DNA of 41,500 bases, from the NCBI GenBank assembly GCA_021324175.1, contig JAJPJP010000370.1, positions 1-41,500 of the forward strand, read 5' to 3'. The notes under the pieces are model-generated. The model had not been told where the DNA came from. It saw nothing but the letters and a program-made list of their open reading frames with translations, and ran no database searches. The translations under genes were made by a program, and so were the position numbers. This document shows, piece by piece, positions 16,842-25,071 of this stretch (the stretch's first letter is position 1; each line of letters begins with the position of its first letter). Origin of the DNA: Chitinophagia bacterium (GTDB lineage: Bacteria; Bacteroidota; Bacteroidia; Chitinophagales; Chitinophagaceae).

Positions 16842-18131
16842 ATGAAAAGATTTTTATCTACAACGCTGATTTTCTCAGCCGTTTTTTTCGCCTCTGCACA
16901 AACCGGTGAACACAACCTGCCCGTACTTTCCACTGAGCTTCAGACAAATGCCGCAAACATGTCCTCCACGAGGCTCGGCCGCATCGATAAAACGGTACAG
17001 GAATACATCGATAAAAAATGGCTGACTGGTGCAGTGGCCATCATTTACCGTAACGGTCATCTCGCCTATTACAAAGCCTTTGGCGAAGACGACATCGACA
17101 AGAAAACGCCAATGAAAAAAGATGCAATCTTCCGGATAGCTTCACAGACGAAGGCAATCACGAGCACGGCGATCCTGATGTTGTATGAACAGGGAAAGTT
17201 GTTGCTTGATGAACCCATCAGCGATTTTATACCCGAATTCAAAAACCAGCGGGTACTTGAAAAATTCAATTCGGCTGATACTACCTATACCACAGTGCCT
17301 GTTAAACGCGAGGTGACATTCCGGGACCTGCTGACGCATACTTCCGGAATCGGTTATGCGGCCATCGGCACTACCGAGATGAATGCGATTTATGCGAAGA
17401 ACGGAATTCCATCGGGACTCGGTGTCTTTGATGCCAGCCTTTTGGACAGGATGAAGGTGCTGGCCACGCTACCACTGCAGTTCCAGCCTGGTGAAAAGTG
17501 GATGTACGGGCTCAACACGGATCTCCTCGGTTGCCTGGTCGAAGTAATCAGCGGGATGACACTTGAAGACTTTGTCAGGAAGAATATTACCGGCCCCCTT
17601 GGCATGAACGATACATGGTTTAATCTCCCAAAGGATAAATTCAGCAGGCTGGCGACTGTTTACACACAAACAAAAGACGGGGAAATAGTCAAATGGACGC
17701 CGCAGGTTGCCAATATCGATCCTGACTACCCCAAGGTCGCCAAACATTATTTTTCCGGCGGCGCTGGCCTCTCTTCGACAGCATACGACTACGCGGTTTT
17801 TGTTCAAATGATCCTCAACGGCGGCATCTATAATGGCCACAGGATTCTCTCGCGCAGGACAGTTGATATGATGACACACGACCAACTTGACTTTACCTTT
17901 GACGGTGCGAACAATTTTGGACTCGGGTTCGGTGTCATCACGGACAAAGGTGCTGCCCGAGGGCCACTAAGCAAGGACAGTTTTGACTGGGGCGGATTTT
18001 TCGGAACAACGTATTGGGCTGATCCGAGAGAACACCTGGTATGCCTATTCATGACACAGCAATACCCGAACAGCCACAGCGATTTGAATCAAAAATTTCA
18101 AGTGTTAGTCTACCAGGCGATTAATGATTAA
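16842..18131 (+). CDS. secreted serine hydrolase, class C beta-lactamase/DD-peptidase family
   Basis: A 429-residue serine hydrolase of the beta-lactamase/D-alanyl-D-alanine carboxypeptidase (class C, Pfam Beta-lactamase) family. A signal peptide covers residues 1-19 (SA|QTG). The catalytic SxxK is S101-Q-T-K104 in FRIASQTKAITS. The second motif falls in KWMYGLNTDLLG, and the third region is DWGGFFGTTYWADP, in place of the KTG motif. Relatives are esterases, peptidases and stand-alone penicillin-binding-like enzymes; true antibiotic hydrolysis is not implied. Substrate cannot be assigned. It is 87 bp from the previous gene and followed by a 410-bp gap. Confidence 0.92.
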   Translation: MKRFLSTTLIFSAVFFASAQTGEHNLPVLSTELQTNAANMSSTRLGRIDKTVQEYIDKKWLTGAVAIIYRNGHLAYYKAFGEDDIDKKTPMKKDAIFRIASQTKAITSTAILMLYEQGKLLLDEPISDFIPEFKNQRVLEKFNSADTTYTTVPVKREVTFRDLLTHTSGIGYAAIGTTEMNAIYAKNGIPSGLGVFDASLLDRMKVLATLPLQFQPGEKWMYGLNTDLLGCLVEVISGMTLEDFVRKNITGPLGMNDTWFNLPKDKFSRLATVYTQTKDGEIVKWTPQVANIDPDYPKVAKHYFSGGAGLSSTAYDYAVFVQMILNGGIYNGHRILSRRTVDMMTHDQLDFTFDGANNFGLGFGVITDKGAARGPLSKDSFDWGGFFGTTYWADPREHLVCLFMTQQYPNSHSDLNQKFQVLVYQAIND

Positions 18132-18541
18132 GCCGGTAAGTCATGGCCCGTGCATATGGATCACTTACAAAATGAACTAAAAAAGGAAGGCTAATAATCC
18201 TCCAGCTAAAATTCATTACTACGGATATTAACGCGCCAGCTATATTTTTGTGGACGTCGATACCGCAAAAAATAGTTTGCCCTGCATAACAGATCTTTTG
18301 CTTTGGCGTATAATACCCAATCCGAAAACCAGCTGAGTGGAGGCTTCGTGAAACGCTATATCCTCCTTCGCGCACTTGACATCCCCATGTTGACCATTAT
18401 AATCCTCATTATCTTTATTTTTATAAACAGGGCCCCTGCGGTGAACATGTACAGCTTTATGCCCCTGATCATTTACACCGCAAGCCTCAGAACAAGAAAA
18501 CAAATTAAAAAACTGAACCATCACGAAAATAAAAACTGCAT
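18132..18541. other. 410-bp intergenic region without a convincing gene
   Basis: No ORF here has a recognisable product. A plus-strand frame (18303-18611) has one hydrophobic stretch but runs into the next gene in another frame and has no supporting signal. On the minus strand about 60 bp encode what looks like the N-terminus of an IS110-type transposase, so part of this stretch may be debris of a mobile element. Confidence 0.6.
18244..18303 (-). pseudogene. possible relic of an IS110-family transposase N-terminus
   Basis: The minus-strand frame reads KQKICYAGQTIFCGIDVHKN. GIDVHK-type motifs open IS110-family (DEDD, RuvC-like) transposases and include the first catalytic Asp. The similarity ends abruptly after the Asn and no second half, start codon or element boundary is visible. 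The call rests on about 15-20 residues recognised by eye, so it is a candidate only. Confidence 0.4.
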
Positions 18542-19087
18542 ATGGATCAGACAAATCTCGGCATCGGAACAAGATTACAGCATACACACCATGGTCCAGG
18601 CGTCATCATAGGCGTCCGGTATGCCACGTACCTGATATCATTTATCAACCATGGCATCAAGGAGATTGACAAAACAGATAACCACCTCGACGAAATCATC
18701 CCCGAAAATGTGACGAGCGAAATCGAAACCGCATCCGAGATGGAAAAATCCTTGCTGAAGATCCTGCGGCTTTGGGGGGGGTTATCGGAGGTCGTCCCGC
18801 TCGGAGAACGATGGCAGAAGGGAGTAATGTTACTTCAGCCATGGGACAAAACACAAAAACCGAAAGAAGTACCGATTGAAGTTTTTTTCCACAAAATTGT
18901 TATGCTACGAGACCGTCTCCGCGTTTTGGAACAGCAAATTAACGCGCATAAACTGCTGAGCGACGAAGACAAAGTCAATATGCAACAATATATCACGCGC
19001 ATTTACGGAACACTCACCACTTTTAATGTACTTTTCCGCAACAAAGAACAGTGGTTCACCGGCGAAAAAGGCGCCAAAGAAGATTAA
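18542..19087 (+). CDS. conserved-looking protein with Tudor/CarD-like N-terminus, function unknown
   Basis: A 181-residue soluble protein. Residues 6-45 (LGIGTRLQHTHHGPGVIIG) have the 'G..V.H..G.GVI' pattern of small SH3/Tudor-like beta-barrels seen in CarD and at the UvrD C-terminus; this is an inference from pattern only. The rest is charged and mostly helical, with a likely coiled segment at about 120-160. It has no signal peptide. The gene is 9 bp upstream of the dipeptidase gene, suggesting co-transcription. A run of eight G residues (18774-18781) lies in the coding frame, encoding WGG. Its cellular role is unknown. Confidence 0.72.
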   Translation: MDQTNLGIGTRLQHTHHGPGVIIGVRYATYLISFINHGIKEIDKTDNHLDEIIPENVTSEIETASEMEKSLLKILRLWGGLSEVVPLGERWQKGVMLLQPWDKTQKPKEVPIEVFFHKIVMLRDRLRVLEQQINAHKLLSDEDKVNMQQYITRIYGTLTTFNVLFRNKEQWFTGEKGAKED

Positions 19088-19096
19088 TTTAAGATC

Positions 19097-20284
19097 ATGA
19101 GAAAAATAGCACAAACCATCGTCCCTGCCTTGCTCCTGCCCGCGTTCATGCTGGCGCAGACTTCGTACAAAGTTATTCATGAGCGCGCCATCGTCGCCGA
19201 CACGCACAACGATGTGCTATCCACTGTCACGATGAAAGGATTGAGTGTCGAAAAAGACCTTACCGGCGTTGCACAATCTGACCTAGCACGATTTAAGAAA
19301 GGCGGAGTGGACATCCAGATGTTCTCCATTTTTTGCGATGATCATTATGGAAAGGGAACGGCATTCAAGTACGCAAACGAGGAAATCGATTCGCTTTACG
19401 CGATTGCCCGCCGCAATCCCGATAAAATGGAAATGGTCGCGACTCCCGCGCAACTTACCCATGCACTGGCTCGTCATAAGTTGGCCGCCATGATGGGCGT
19501 AGAGGGTGGACACATGATCGAAGATAACCTCGATTATCTCGACAGCCTGTTCAAACGGGGCGTTCGCTATATGACGCTCACCTGGAACAACAGCACGTCC
19601 TGGGCCACTTCGGCCGCAGACGAATCGCATAAGGAGTTCACTGTATCACCCTACGGGCTCACCGAATTCGGCAAGCAGGTAGTCAGGCGAATGAACGAGC
19701 TGGGGATGATGGTCGATATTTCGCATGTCGGCGAAAAGACCTTTTGGGATGCAATAGCGACCACGACCAAACCCGTGATCGCCTCACATAGTTCTGTCTA
19801 CGCGATTTGCCCTGTGCCCAGAAACCTTAAGGACGAGCAGATCCGTGCCGTGGCTAAAAACGGTGGTGTCATCGACATCAATTTTTATTCGGGTTTTATC
19901 GACAGCAACTACGCACGCAGGCGCCAGGTCTTCTTTGAACACCACAAGGCGGAATTTGATTCGCTGACGGCCTTAAAAAAGGAAGACTATGAAATCAGTG
20001 AATTCATGGCAAAAAAATACCCAAAGGAACTCAACGCCGTTCGTCCGCCCTTTTCCATGGTGATCGATCATATCGACTATATTGTCAAACTCGTAGGAGT
20101 CGATTATGTTGGGCTGGGTTCCGATTTTGACGGCATCGATTCGGCGCCGCTTGGCCTGGACGGCGTCCAGGATTTTCCAAAAATCACACAGGCGCTCCTG
20201 AAAAAAGGGTATTCGGAAAAAGACATCGACAAGATCCTTGGCGGAAATTTCCTCCGCGTGTTCCGTGCGAACAGCGCCAAATAA
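19097..20284 (+). CDS. secreted membrane dipeptidase (peptidase family M19)
   Basis: A 395-residue M19 (renal dipeptidase-like) zinc dipeptidase. The signal peptide ends LA|QTS at residue 20. Binuclear zinc and catalytic motifs are visible: H37 and D39 in VADTHNDVLS, the bridging Glu in GVEGGHMI, and His residues in ISHVGEKTF and ASHSSVY. The active-site aspartate is in GLGSDFDGI. Length matches bacterial homologues. It acts in the periplasm or at the cell surface on dipeptides, possibly cell-wall derived. It is tightly placed between the Tudor-like gene (9 bp) and the DUF6090-like gene (10 bp). Confidence 0.95.
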   Translation: MRKIAQTIVPALLLPAFMLAQTSYKVIHERAIVADTHNDVLSTVTMKGLSVEKDLTGVAQSDLARFKKGGVDIQMFSIFCDDHYGKGTAFKYANEEIDSLYAIARRNPDKMEMVATPAQLTHALARHKLAAMMGVEGGHMIEDNLDYLDSLFKRGVRYMTLTWNNSTSWATSAADESHKEFTVSPYGLTEFGKQVVRRMNELGMMVDISHVGEKTFWDAIATTTKPVIASHSSVYAICPVPRNLKDEQIRAVAKNGGVIDINFYSGFIDSNYARRRQVFFEHHKAEFDSLTALKKEDYEISEFMAKKYPKELNAVRPPFSMVIDHIDYIVKLVGVDYVGLGSDFDGIDSAPLGLDGVQDFPKITQALLKKGYSEKDIDKILGGNFLRVFRANSAK

Positions 20285-20294
20285 AAACGCTTTC

Positions 20295-21053
20295 ATGGAA
20301 GTGCACCATCACCCGGATATTCACTACCACACTAAAATGTGGAAAGAATACCTGCTGGAAGGCTTTATGATCTTCGTCGCAGTCATGCTGGGATTTTTAG
20401 CGGAGAGCCTTCGCGAAAACATCAGTGACCGCGAAAAAGAACGTGAATATATTTCCAGCTTTATCCGGAATCTCGAGAGCGACACTTCGGTTCTTGCCTC
20501 GGTAATAGGTGAAAATGAATGGAAGGGTCGGGGCCTTGATTCCCTGAAGGCGCTGGCGAAAAAGAATATGAATGACCAGGAAACAAGGAGGTCATTTTAC
20601 CACCTTGTGGCCAGGTACACCAGTTATTATTCGGCCTTTATCAGCTACGACGCCACGATGATGCAGTTGAAGAACTCCGGAGGGCTTCGCTTCATCAGGA
20701 AACAACATGTCGCGGACAGCATCGCTACTTACGATCTCGCGGTCCGCGACATCAATTATTCGCAGGTACCCTATGGTAAGGCAATCAACGACGTCATGGA
20801 TGCGGCACAGGAACTGCTCGATGACAATGTTTACGAGGATTCCACCTATTTTAAAGACGGATACTTTACCGGCAAACCGCTGCCTCTGCTGTCAAAAGAC
20901 CCCGATCGTGTGCGCGTTTTTTTCAATAAGATTTCATATGAACAGGGTTGGACTAATAATTATGTGAGTACCCTTCAAAAATGGTATCCTTTTGCCGTGC
21001 GCTTAATCAGTTATTTAAAGAAGGCCTATGGCTTCGAACGGGAAACTCAATGA
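20295..21053 (+). CDS. DUF6090-like membrane-anchored protein
   Basis: A 252-residue protein with one N-terminal transmembrane helix (about residues 17-37; EGFMIFVAVMLGFLAESLRE), then a charged segment and a helical, probably periplasmic domain. The helix followed by 'ESLRE.ISDREKEREYI' is typical of a Bacteroidetes family annotated as DUF6090. The ORF is open upstream to 20238, but ATG 20295 is chosen because it lies just after the dipeptidase stop and starts the MEVHHHPD segment typical of relatives. Its stop overlaps the end of the convergent zinc-ribbon gene by 7 bp. Function is unknown. Confidence 0.83.
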   Translation: MEVHHHPDIHYHTKMWKEYLLEGFMIFVAVMLGFLAESLRENISDREKEREYISSFIRNLESDTSVLASVIGENEWKGRGLDSLKALAKKNMNDQETRRSFYHLVARYTSYYSAFISYDATMMQLKNSGGLRFIRKQHVADSIATYDLAVRDINYSQVPYGKAINDVMDAAQELLDDNVYEDSTYFKDGYFTGKPLPLLSKDPDRVRVFFNKISYEQGWTNNYVSTLQKWYPFAVRLISYLKKAYGFERETQ

Positions 21054-21328
21054 ATCAATAGGCCACTTCCCCTCCAGCTTTCTTTGATCTCTTCCTTGAG
21101 GCGTAATATGAAATCGTCCAAACCGTCGTACCAGTCCAGGTGTGGGCTCCATTTGCCACATCCGCCGGCATGATCCGCGCATTGTGTTTTTTCCCAAACC
21201 TTTCCGCAGCCGGGACATCTTGCCCCCGTTGAAAAGGTATCCCACTGCGTTCGGCAAGTGCAGCGCCAGTATGGTTTTCCATCCGGCTCCCATCCGCATT
21301 TTGGGCAATGAATTTGAATTTCTTCCAT
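21047..21328 (-). CDS. small cysteine-rich zinc-ribbon protein
   Basis: A 93-residue soluble protein with repeated Cys pairs: C8-x2-C11, C23-T-C25, C38-x2-C41, then C50 and C57. This fits two zinc-ribbon or rubredoxin-like knuckles. The phrase KCGWEPDGKPYWRCTC resembles conserved small proteins in Chitinophagaceae, but no function is known. Two other frames overlap; this one is chosen because all the cysteines fall in metal-binding spacing. It starts 16 bp after the E1 dehydrogenase stop, implying co-transcription, and its 3' end overlaps the convergent DUF6090-like gene by 7 bp. Confidence 0.85.
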   Translation of the reverse strand: MEEIQIHCPKCGWEPDGKPYWRCTCRTQWDTFSTGARCPGCGKVWEKTQCADHAGGCGKWSPHLDWYDGLDDFILRLKEEIKESWRGSGLLIH

Positions 21329-21344
21329 GTCTTCCGTTGATTAA

Positions 21345-23327
21345 TCAATATCGGATGAGTCTTTCCAATTCCTCACCGAGTCTCGCAGAAGCGAGAAATT
21401 GCTGTTCAAGTTCAGGATTAAAAGGTACGGGCGTATTCAGCGAAGCACAGCGCATAACCGGGGCATCCAGCATTTCAAAGCAATTCTCGCCGATCCACGC
21501 AGCGATTTCGCCCCCGATGCCTCCGGTCAGACAATCTTCGTGAAGGACAAGCACCCGGCCCGTCCGACGGACAGAATCCCGGATCGCATCGTAATCGAGG
21601 GGAAGAAGGGTGCGGAGGTCAAGGATATCCAAAGAATATTCCCTGTGCTGAGAAGCATAGCGCGTCGACCAGTGCACGCCTGCGCCATAGGTGATGATCG
21701 AGAGGTCGCTCCCTTCACGGACAAGCCTTGCCTTGCCGATTTCCGTTTCGTAGTACCCCTCGGGTACCTGCCCGTTAATACTGCGATAAAGCAGCTTATG
21801 TTCGAAATACATGACCGGATTGGGATCATTTATTGACGCGATCAGCAGGCCCTTTGCGTCTTCCGGCGTCGAAGGATATACGACCTTTAGCCCGGGCGTG
21901 TGAACAAACCAGGCTTCATTGCTCTGCGAATGAAATGGTCCCGCACCCACTCCGGCGCCCGTTGGCATACGCACCACGACATCGGCAGGCTGCCCCCAGC
22001 GGTAATGGATCTTCGCCAGGTTATTGACGACCTGGTTGAAACCTGAGGTGACAAAATCTGCAAACTGCATCTCGACCACGCTTTTGATTTGTTCAAGACT
22101 TAGCCCCAGAGCTGTCCCGAGGATACCGCTTTCGCAAAGCGGCGTATTCCGGACACGGCCTTTGCCGAACTCCGCCAAGAACCCTTCCGTGACTTTGAAT
22201 GCACCTCCGTATTCGGCGATATCCTGTCCCATGAGGACCAGGTTCTCATGTTCACGCATCGATTCGCGAAGGCCTTCACTGATGGCGTCGACGAAACGGA
22301 CTTCCGCACGTGGCTTACTCGCTCGCAAACCGCGCATAGTCGCACGTCTCGGAGCGTAGACATCGCCGAGTTCTTTATTACTATCGGGTCTGAGCGGTTG
22401 CGCCTCGAAACCAAGGTTAAGTTCTTCTTCGATATGCAGTCTCACCTCATCACGTATACGCTTAACCGAATCGATTTCAAGGACCTGTTCGGCGACAAGA
22501 TAATTTTCAAAATTCTCTACGGGATCTTTTTTGCGCCACTCGTCAAATAATTCTTTAGGAACATATTTTGTACCGCTTGCTTCTTCATGCCCCCGCATGC
22601 GAAAAGTCATGCACTCGATCAAATAAGGTTTCTGATTCGTGATGCAATATTCACGCACGCCCTTGACAGTATCAAGCACCGTGAGAATATTGTTCCCATC
22701 GATTTGCACGCCTTCCATGCCATAACCGGCTGCACGATCTACAAGGCTTTTACAGCGGTATTGCTCACTGACGGGAGTGCTCAGTCCATACCCGTTATTT
22801 TCGATGAGAAAAATGACGGGAAGGTCCCACACTGCCGCAATATTGAGCGCTTCATGAAAATCCCCTTCGCTTGTTCCTCCTTCACCGGTAAAGGCAAGAG
22901 AAACCTTTTGCTGATTCTTTAATTTGGCGGCAAGTGCAGTGCCATCGGCAAGTGCAAGCTGGGGGCCCAGGTGAGAGATCATCCCGCAGATATGGTATTC
23001 GGTTGAACCAAAATGAAAACTTCTTTCCCTGGCTTTGCTGTAACCATCTTGGTTTCCCTGCCACTGACGGAAGAGCTCACGCAGCGGCATTTGCCTTGAA
23101 GTAAAGACGCCAAGGTTGCGATGGAGGGGCATGATCCATTCATCGGGTTGCAGAGCAAGGGTAGAGCCGACTGCGATAGCTTCCTGCCCGATGCCGCTGA
23201 ACCATTTGCTGATCCGGCCCTGGCGCAATAGCACAAGCATTTTTTCTTCAATCAAGCGCGGAAGCAGCATATTCCGGTAAATGTCTGCAAGCTGATCACC
23301 GGACAATTCTCTCCTGTCAAAATGCAT
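21345..23327 (-). CDS. fused alpha-beta E1 component of a 2-oxoacid dehydrogenase
   Basis: A 660-residue E1 with both halves in one chain. The alpha half (about 1-325) has the thiamine-diphosphate motif as G148-E149-G150 followed by an ENNGYGLSTP end; the usual motif is GDG, so Glu replaces Asp. A phosphorylation-loop-like segment (FRMRGHEEASGTKYVP) follows. The beta half (about 345-660) has EYGGAFKVTEGF, FADFVTSGFNQ, GPFHSQSNEAWF and EDCLTGGIGGEIAAW. Such fusions in Bacteroidetes are annotated as 2-oxoisovalerate or generic alpha-ketoacid E1. Branched-chain substrate is likely but not proven. No E2 or E3 gene is nearby, so those lie elsewhere. Confidence 0.93.
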   Translation of the reverse strand: MHFDRRELSGDQLADIYRNMLLPRLIEEKMLVLLRQGRISKWFSGIGQEAIAVGSTLALQPDEWIMPLHRNLGVFTSRQMPLRELFRQWQGNQDGYSKARERSFHFGSTEYHICGMISHLGPQLALADGTALAAKLKNQQKVSLAFTGEGGTSEGDFHEALNIAAVWDLPVIFLIENNGYGLSTPVSEQYRCKSLVDRAAGYGMEGVQIDGNNILTVLDTVKGVREYCITNQKPYLIECMTFRMRGHEEASGTKYVPKELFDEWRKKDPVENFENYLVAEQVLEIDSVKRIRDEVRLHIEEELNLGFEAQPLRPDSNKELGDVYAPRRATMRGLRASKPRAEVRFVDAISEGLRESMREHENLVLMGQDIAEYGGAFKVTEGFLAEFGKGRVRNTPLCESGILGTALGLSLEQIKSVVEMQFADFVTSGFNQVVNNLAKIHYRWGQPADVVVRMPTGAGVGAGPFHSQSNEAWFVHTPGLKVVYPSTPEDAKGLLIASINDPNPVMYFEHKLLYRSINGQVPEGYYETEIGKARLVREGSDLSIITYGAGVHWSTRYASQHREYSLDILDLRTLLPLDYDAIRDSVRRTGRVLVLHEDCLTGGIGGEIAAWIGENCFEMLDAPVMRCASLNTPVPFNPELEQQFLASARLGEELERLIRY

Positions 23328-23342
23328 AAGCTAATTTAAGCG

Positions 23343-23699
23343 TTACACCTGACTCCGCTTCCTTCGCGGGGGTTCCTGGTAAAGCAGGGAGGTCAGGATC
23401 GATAACAAAAAACTAAAGAGGAGGGCCCACCAGAACCCATCGACCTTGAATCCTTCGATGAGGTCGCTGGCGAGCAAAATGATAATAGCATTGATCACAA
23501 AGAGAAATAGTCCGAACGTAATGATTGTAATGGGAAGCGTCAGGATCACCAGGATCGGCTTGACGATCGCATTGAGGATCGCGAGCACGACGGCAAGGAT
23601 GAGTGCCGTGGTGAAATGATTGATGTGAATTCCTTTCAAGACATAGGAAAGCCCAAATGCAATAATCCCTGATACGATAATGCGAATGATAAGATTCAT
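23343..23699 (-). CDS. phage-holin family (4 TMS) membrane protein
   Basis: A 118-residue, very hydrophobic protein with four helices (about 2-22, 26-52, 55-80 and 88-110). This matches the 'Mycobacterial 4 TMS phage holin / PF04020' family, which is widespread in chromosomes and has nothing phage-specific here. The conserved middle is AILNAIVKPILVILTLPITI. An upstream TTG at 23717 would add six residues, but ATG 23699 begins directly at the first helix and is preferred. It lies 15 bp before the E1 gene, so probably shares a transcript. Its role in this context is unknown. Confidence 0.88.
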   Translation of the reverse strand: MNLIIRIIVSGIIAFGLSYVLKGIHINHFTTALILAVVLAILNAIVKPILVILTLPITIITFGLFLFVINAIIILLASDLIEGFKVDGFWWALLFSFLLSILTSLLYQEPPRRKRSQV

Positions 23700-23738
23700 A
23701 CCAGCTATTTGAGGCAAAAGTTAGGAAGAATTGAGGAT

Positions 23739-25022
23739 TTAGACGACAACAAGCTCATAAAATTCTTCGGGCCGAAAATATTTGGAGGCCAGGTCCTGTA
23801 GTTCGGCCGAGCTGATCGTTTTGATGATATCAATACTTCGGTAAAAATAATTTGCATCGAGATTGTTTAGCACAATATTCTTCCAGCGAGATGCGACCTG
23901 AAATGGCCCGTCAAGATCGCCAAGGATCACGCCGATCATGAAATTACGCGTCGTAGAAAGTTCTTCTTCATCGACCGGATCTTCGCGCAGGATCGCCATT
24001 TCCTTGTAAACTTCTTCGATCGTGGCTTCGCAAACTTCCTTGCCGGCCTCGGTCGTAATGAGAAAGGCACTTTGTTCGACATGATTCATCAGGTAACTAT
24101 GGATACCGTATGTGTAGCCTTTTTCTTCACGGATATTACTCATCAGCCTCGAACCGAAAAATCCGCCAAAAAGGTTATTCAAGACCTGCATTTTCTGAAA
24201 ATCTGGGTGATGCCGGTTGGGAAAGTTACGTGCGATCCGGATCGATCCCTGTACGCCGTTAGGATCATTGTTGATTCGATATTTTTTTTCTTTTGCGTGA
24301 ATGATATGGTGATGCTTCACCGCCGCTTCAACGTGCGCCAGCATGGGAAGCGAACCAAACTCACGCTCCATCTGCTGGATAAGACCAGTCGGAATTTTTC
24401 CGGCAACAAAAATCACGCAACGTCCCTGATGGTAGTAACGATCAAAAAATTCAGCAATTTCATCACGGTGAAGCGATTCGTAATCTTCAACAGAGCTCAT
24501 GCGGCCATATGGGTGTTTCTCGCCAAAAAGGTAAGCATCGATCATACGCCCCGCAACGAAATCACTTTTTTTCAGACCGACAAGAAGGCGTTGCTGCATG
24601 TTCTTTTTAAATATGTCCAATTCTTCCTGCGGGAAGACCGAAACCGTGAAAATCTCTGCGACTACCGGCAGGAGTTCATGCACATGCTTGCCGAGACAAT
24701 GCAGCGTAACATCGGCGAATTCATTCTGGCACGAACGGCTCAAGTAGGACCCATAGTATTCAAAATGCTCATTGATTGCATAGGCGCTCTTACTTGTCGT
24801 GCCGTTCTTCAACAAATAATTGGCGGCGCCGGCTACAAGATTTTTTTCCTCGTAAAAATTCCCAGCGTCAAATACCCAATTGATCATCAGCGTATCCAAC
24901 TCGCCGAGATTAAGCATGAATATGTCGACGCCATTCCGCAGGCGGTGCTTTTCGAAGGGTGGCAGGGTCAGCGTAAAGCCGGTGGCATCCGTTATCTTTG
25001 GTGCGATTGTTCTGTTCAACAT
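23739..25022 (-). CDS. M16 peptidase-like protein lacking the zinc motif
   Basis: A 427-residue pitrilysin-family (M16) protein with the two-lobed fold signatures: an N-terminal LRNGVDIFML strand, GAANYLLKNGTTSKSA in place of the catalytic helix, and the C-terminal lobe GFFGSRLMSNIREEKGYTYGI with the conserved Arg/Tyr segment. The HxxEH motif is absent, so it should be a non-catalytic partner. It is the downstream member of a pair with the active homologue at 25072-26310, with a 49-bp gap. Active/inactive heterodimers are known in this family (mitochondrial processing peptidase, bacterial two-chain M16B). It has no signal peptide, so is probably cytoplasmic. Confidence 0.94.
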   Translation of the reverse strand: MLNRTIAPKITDATGFTLTLPPFEKHRLRNGVDIFMLNLGELDTLMINWVFDAGNFYEEKNLVAGAANYLLKNGTTSKSAYAINEHFEYYGSYLSRSCQNEFADVTLHCLGKHVHELLPVVAEIFTVSVFPQEELDIFKKNMQQRLLVGLKKSDFVAGRMIDAYLFGEKHPYGRMSSVEDYESLHRDEIAEFFDRYYHQGRCVIFVAGKIPTGLIQQMEREFGSLPMLAHVEAAVKHHHIIHAKEKKYRINNDPNGVQGSIRIARNFPNRHHPDFQKMQVLNNLFGGFFGSRLMSNIREEKGYTYGIHSYLMNHVEQSAFLITTEAGKEVCEATIEEVYKEMAILREDPVDEEELSTTRNFMIGVILGDLDGPFQVASRWKNIVLNNLDANYFYRSIDIIKTISSAELQDLASKYFRPEEFYELVVV

Positions 25023-25071
25023 AAATTCTGCTTATTGGTTCGGCAGCGGCCGGAGGGTAGGCATATCCCTC

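Noticed and set aside
16842-18131. Antibiotic-resistance beta-lactamase
   Set aside because: The fold and SxxK match the broad serine-hydrolase family, but the third motif differs from true beta-lactamases and the context shows no resistance module.
18303-18611. 102-codon plus-strand ORF with a hydrophobic stretch in the gap before the Tudor-like gene
   Set aside because: It overlaps that gene's start by 70 bp in another frame, has no ribosome site, and covers the suspected transposase relic on the other strand.
23343-23699. Phage-holin-like gene as a sign of a prophage
   Set aside because: This 4-helix family is common on chromosomes, and no lysin, terminase, capsid or integrase gene is nearby.
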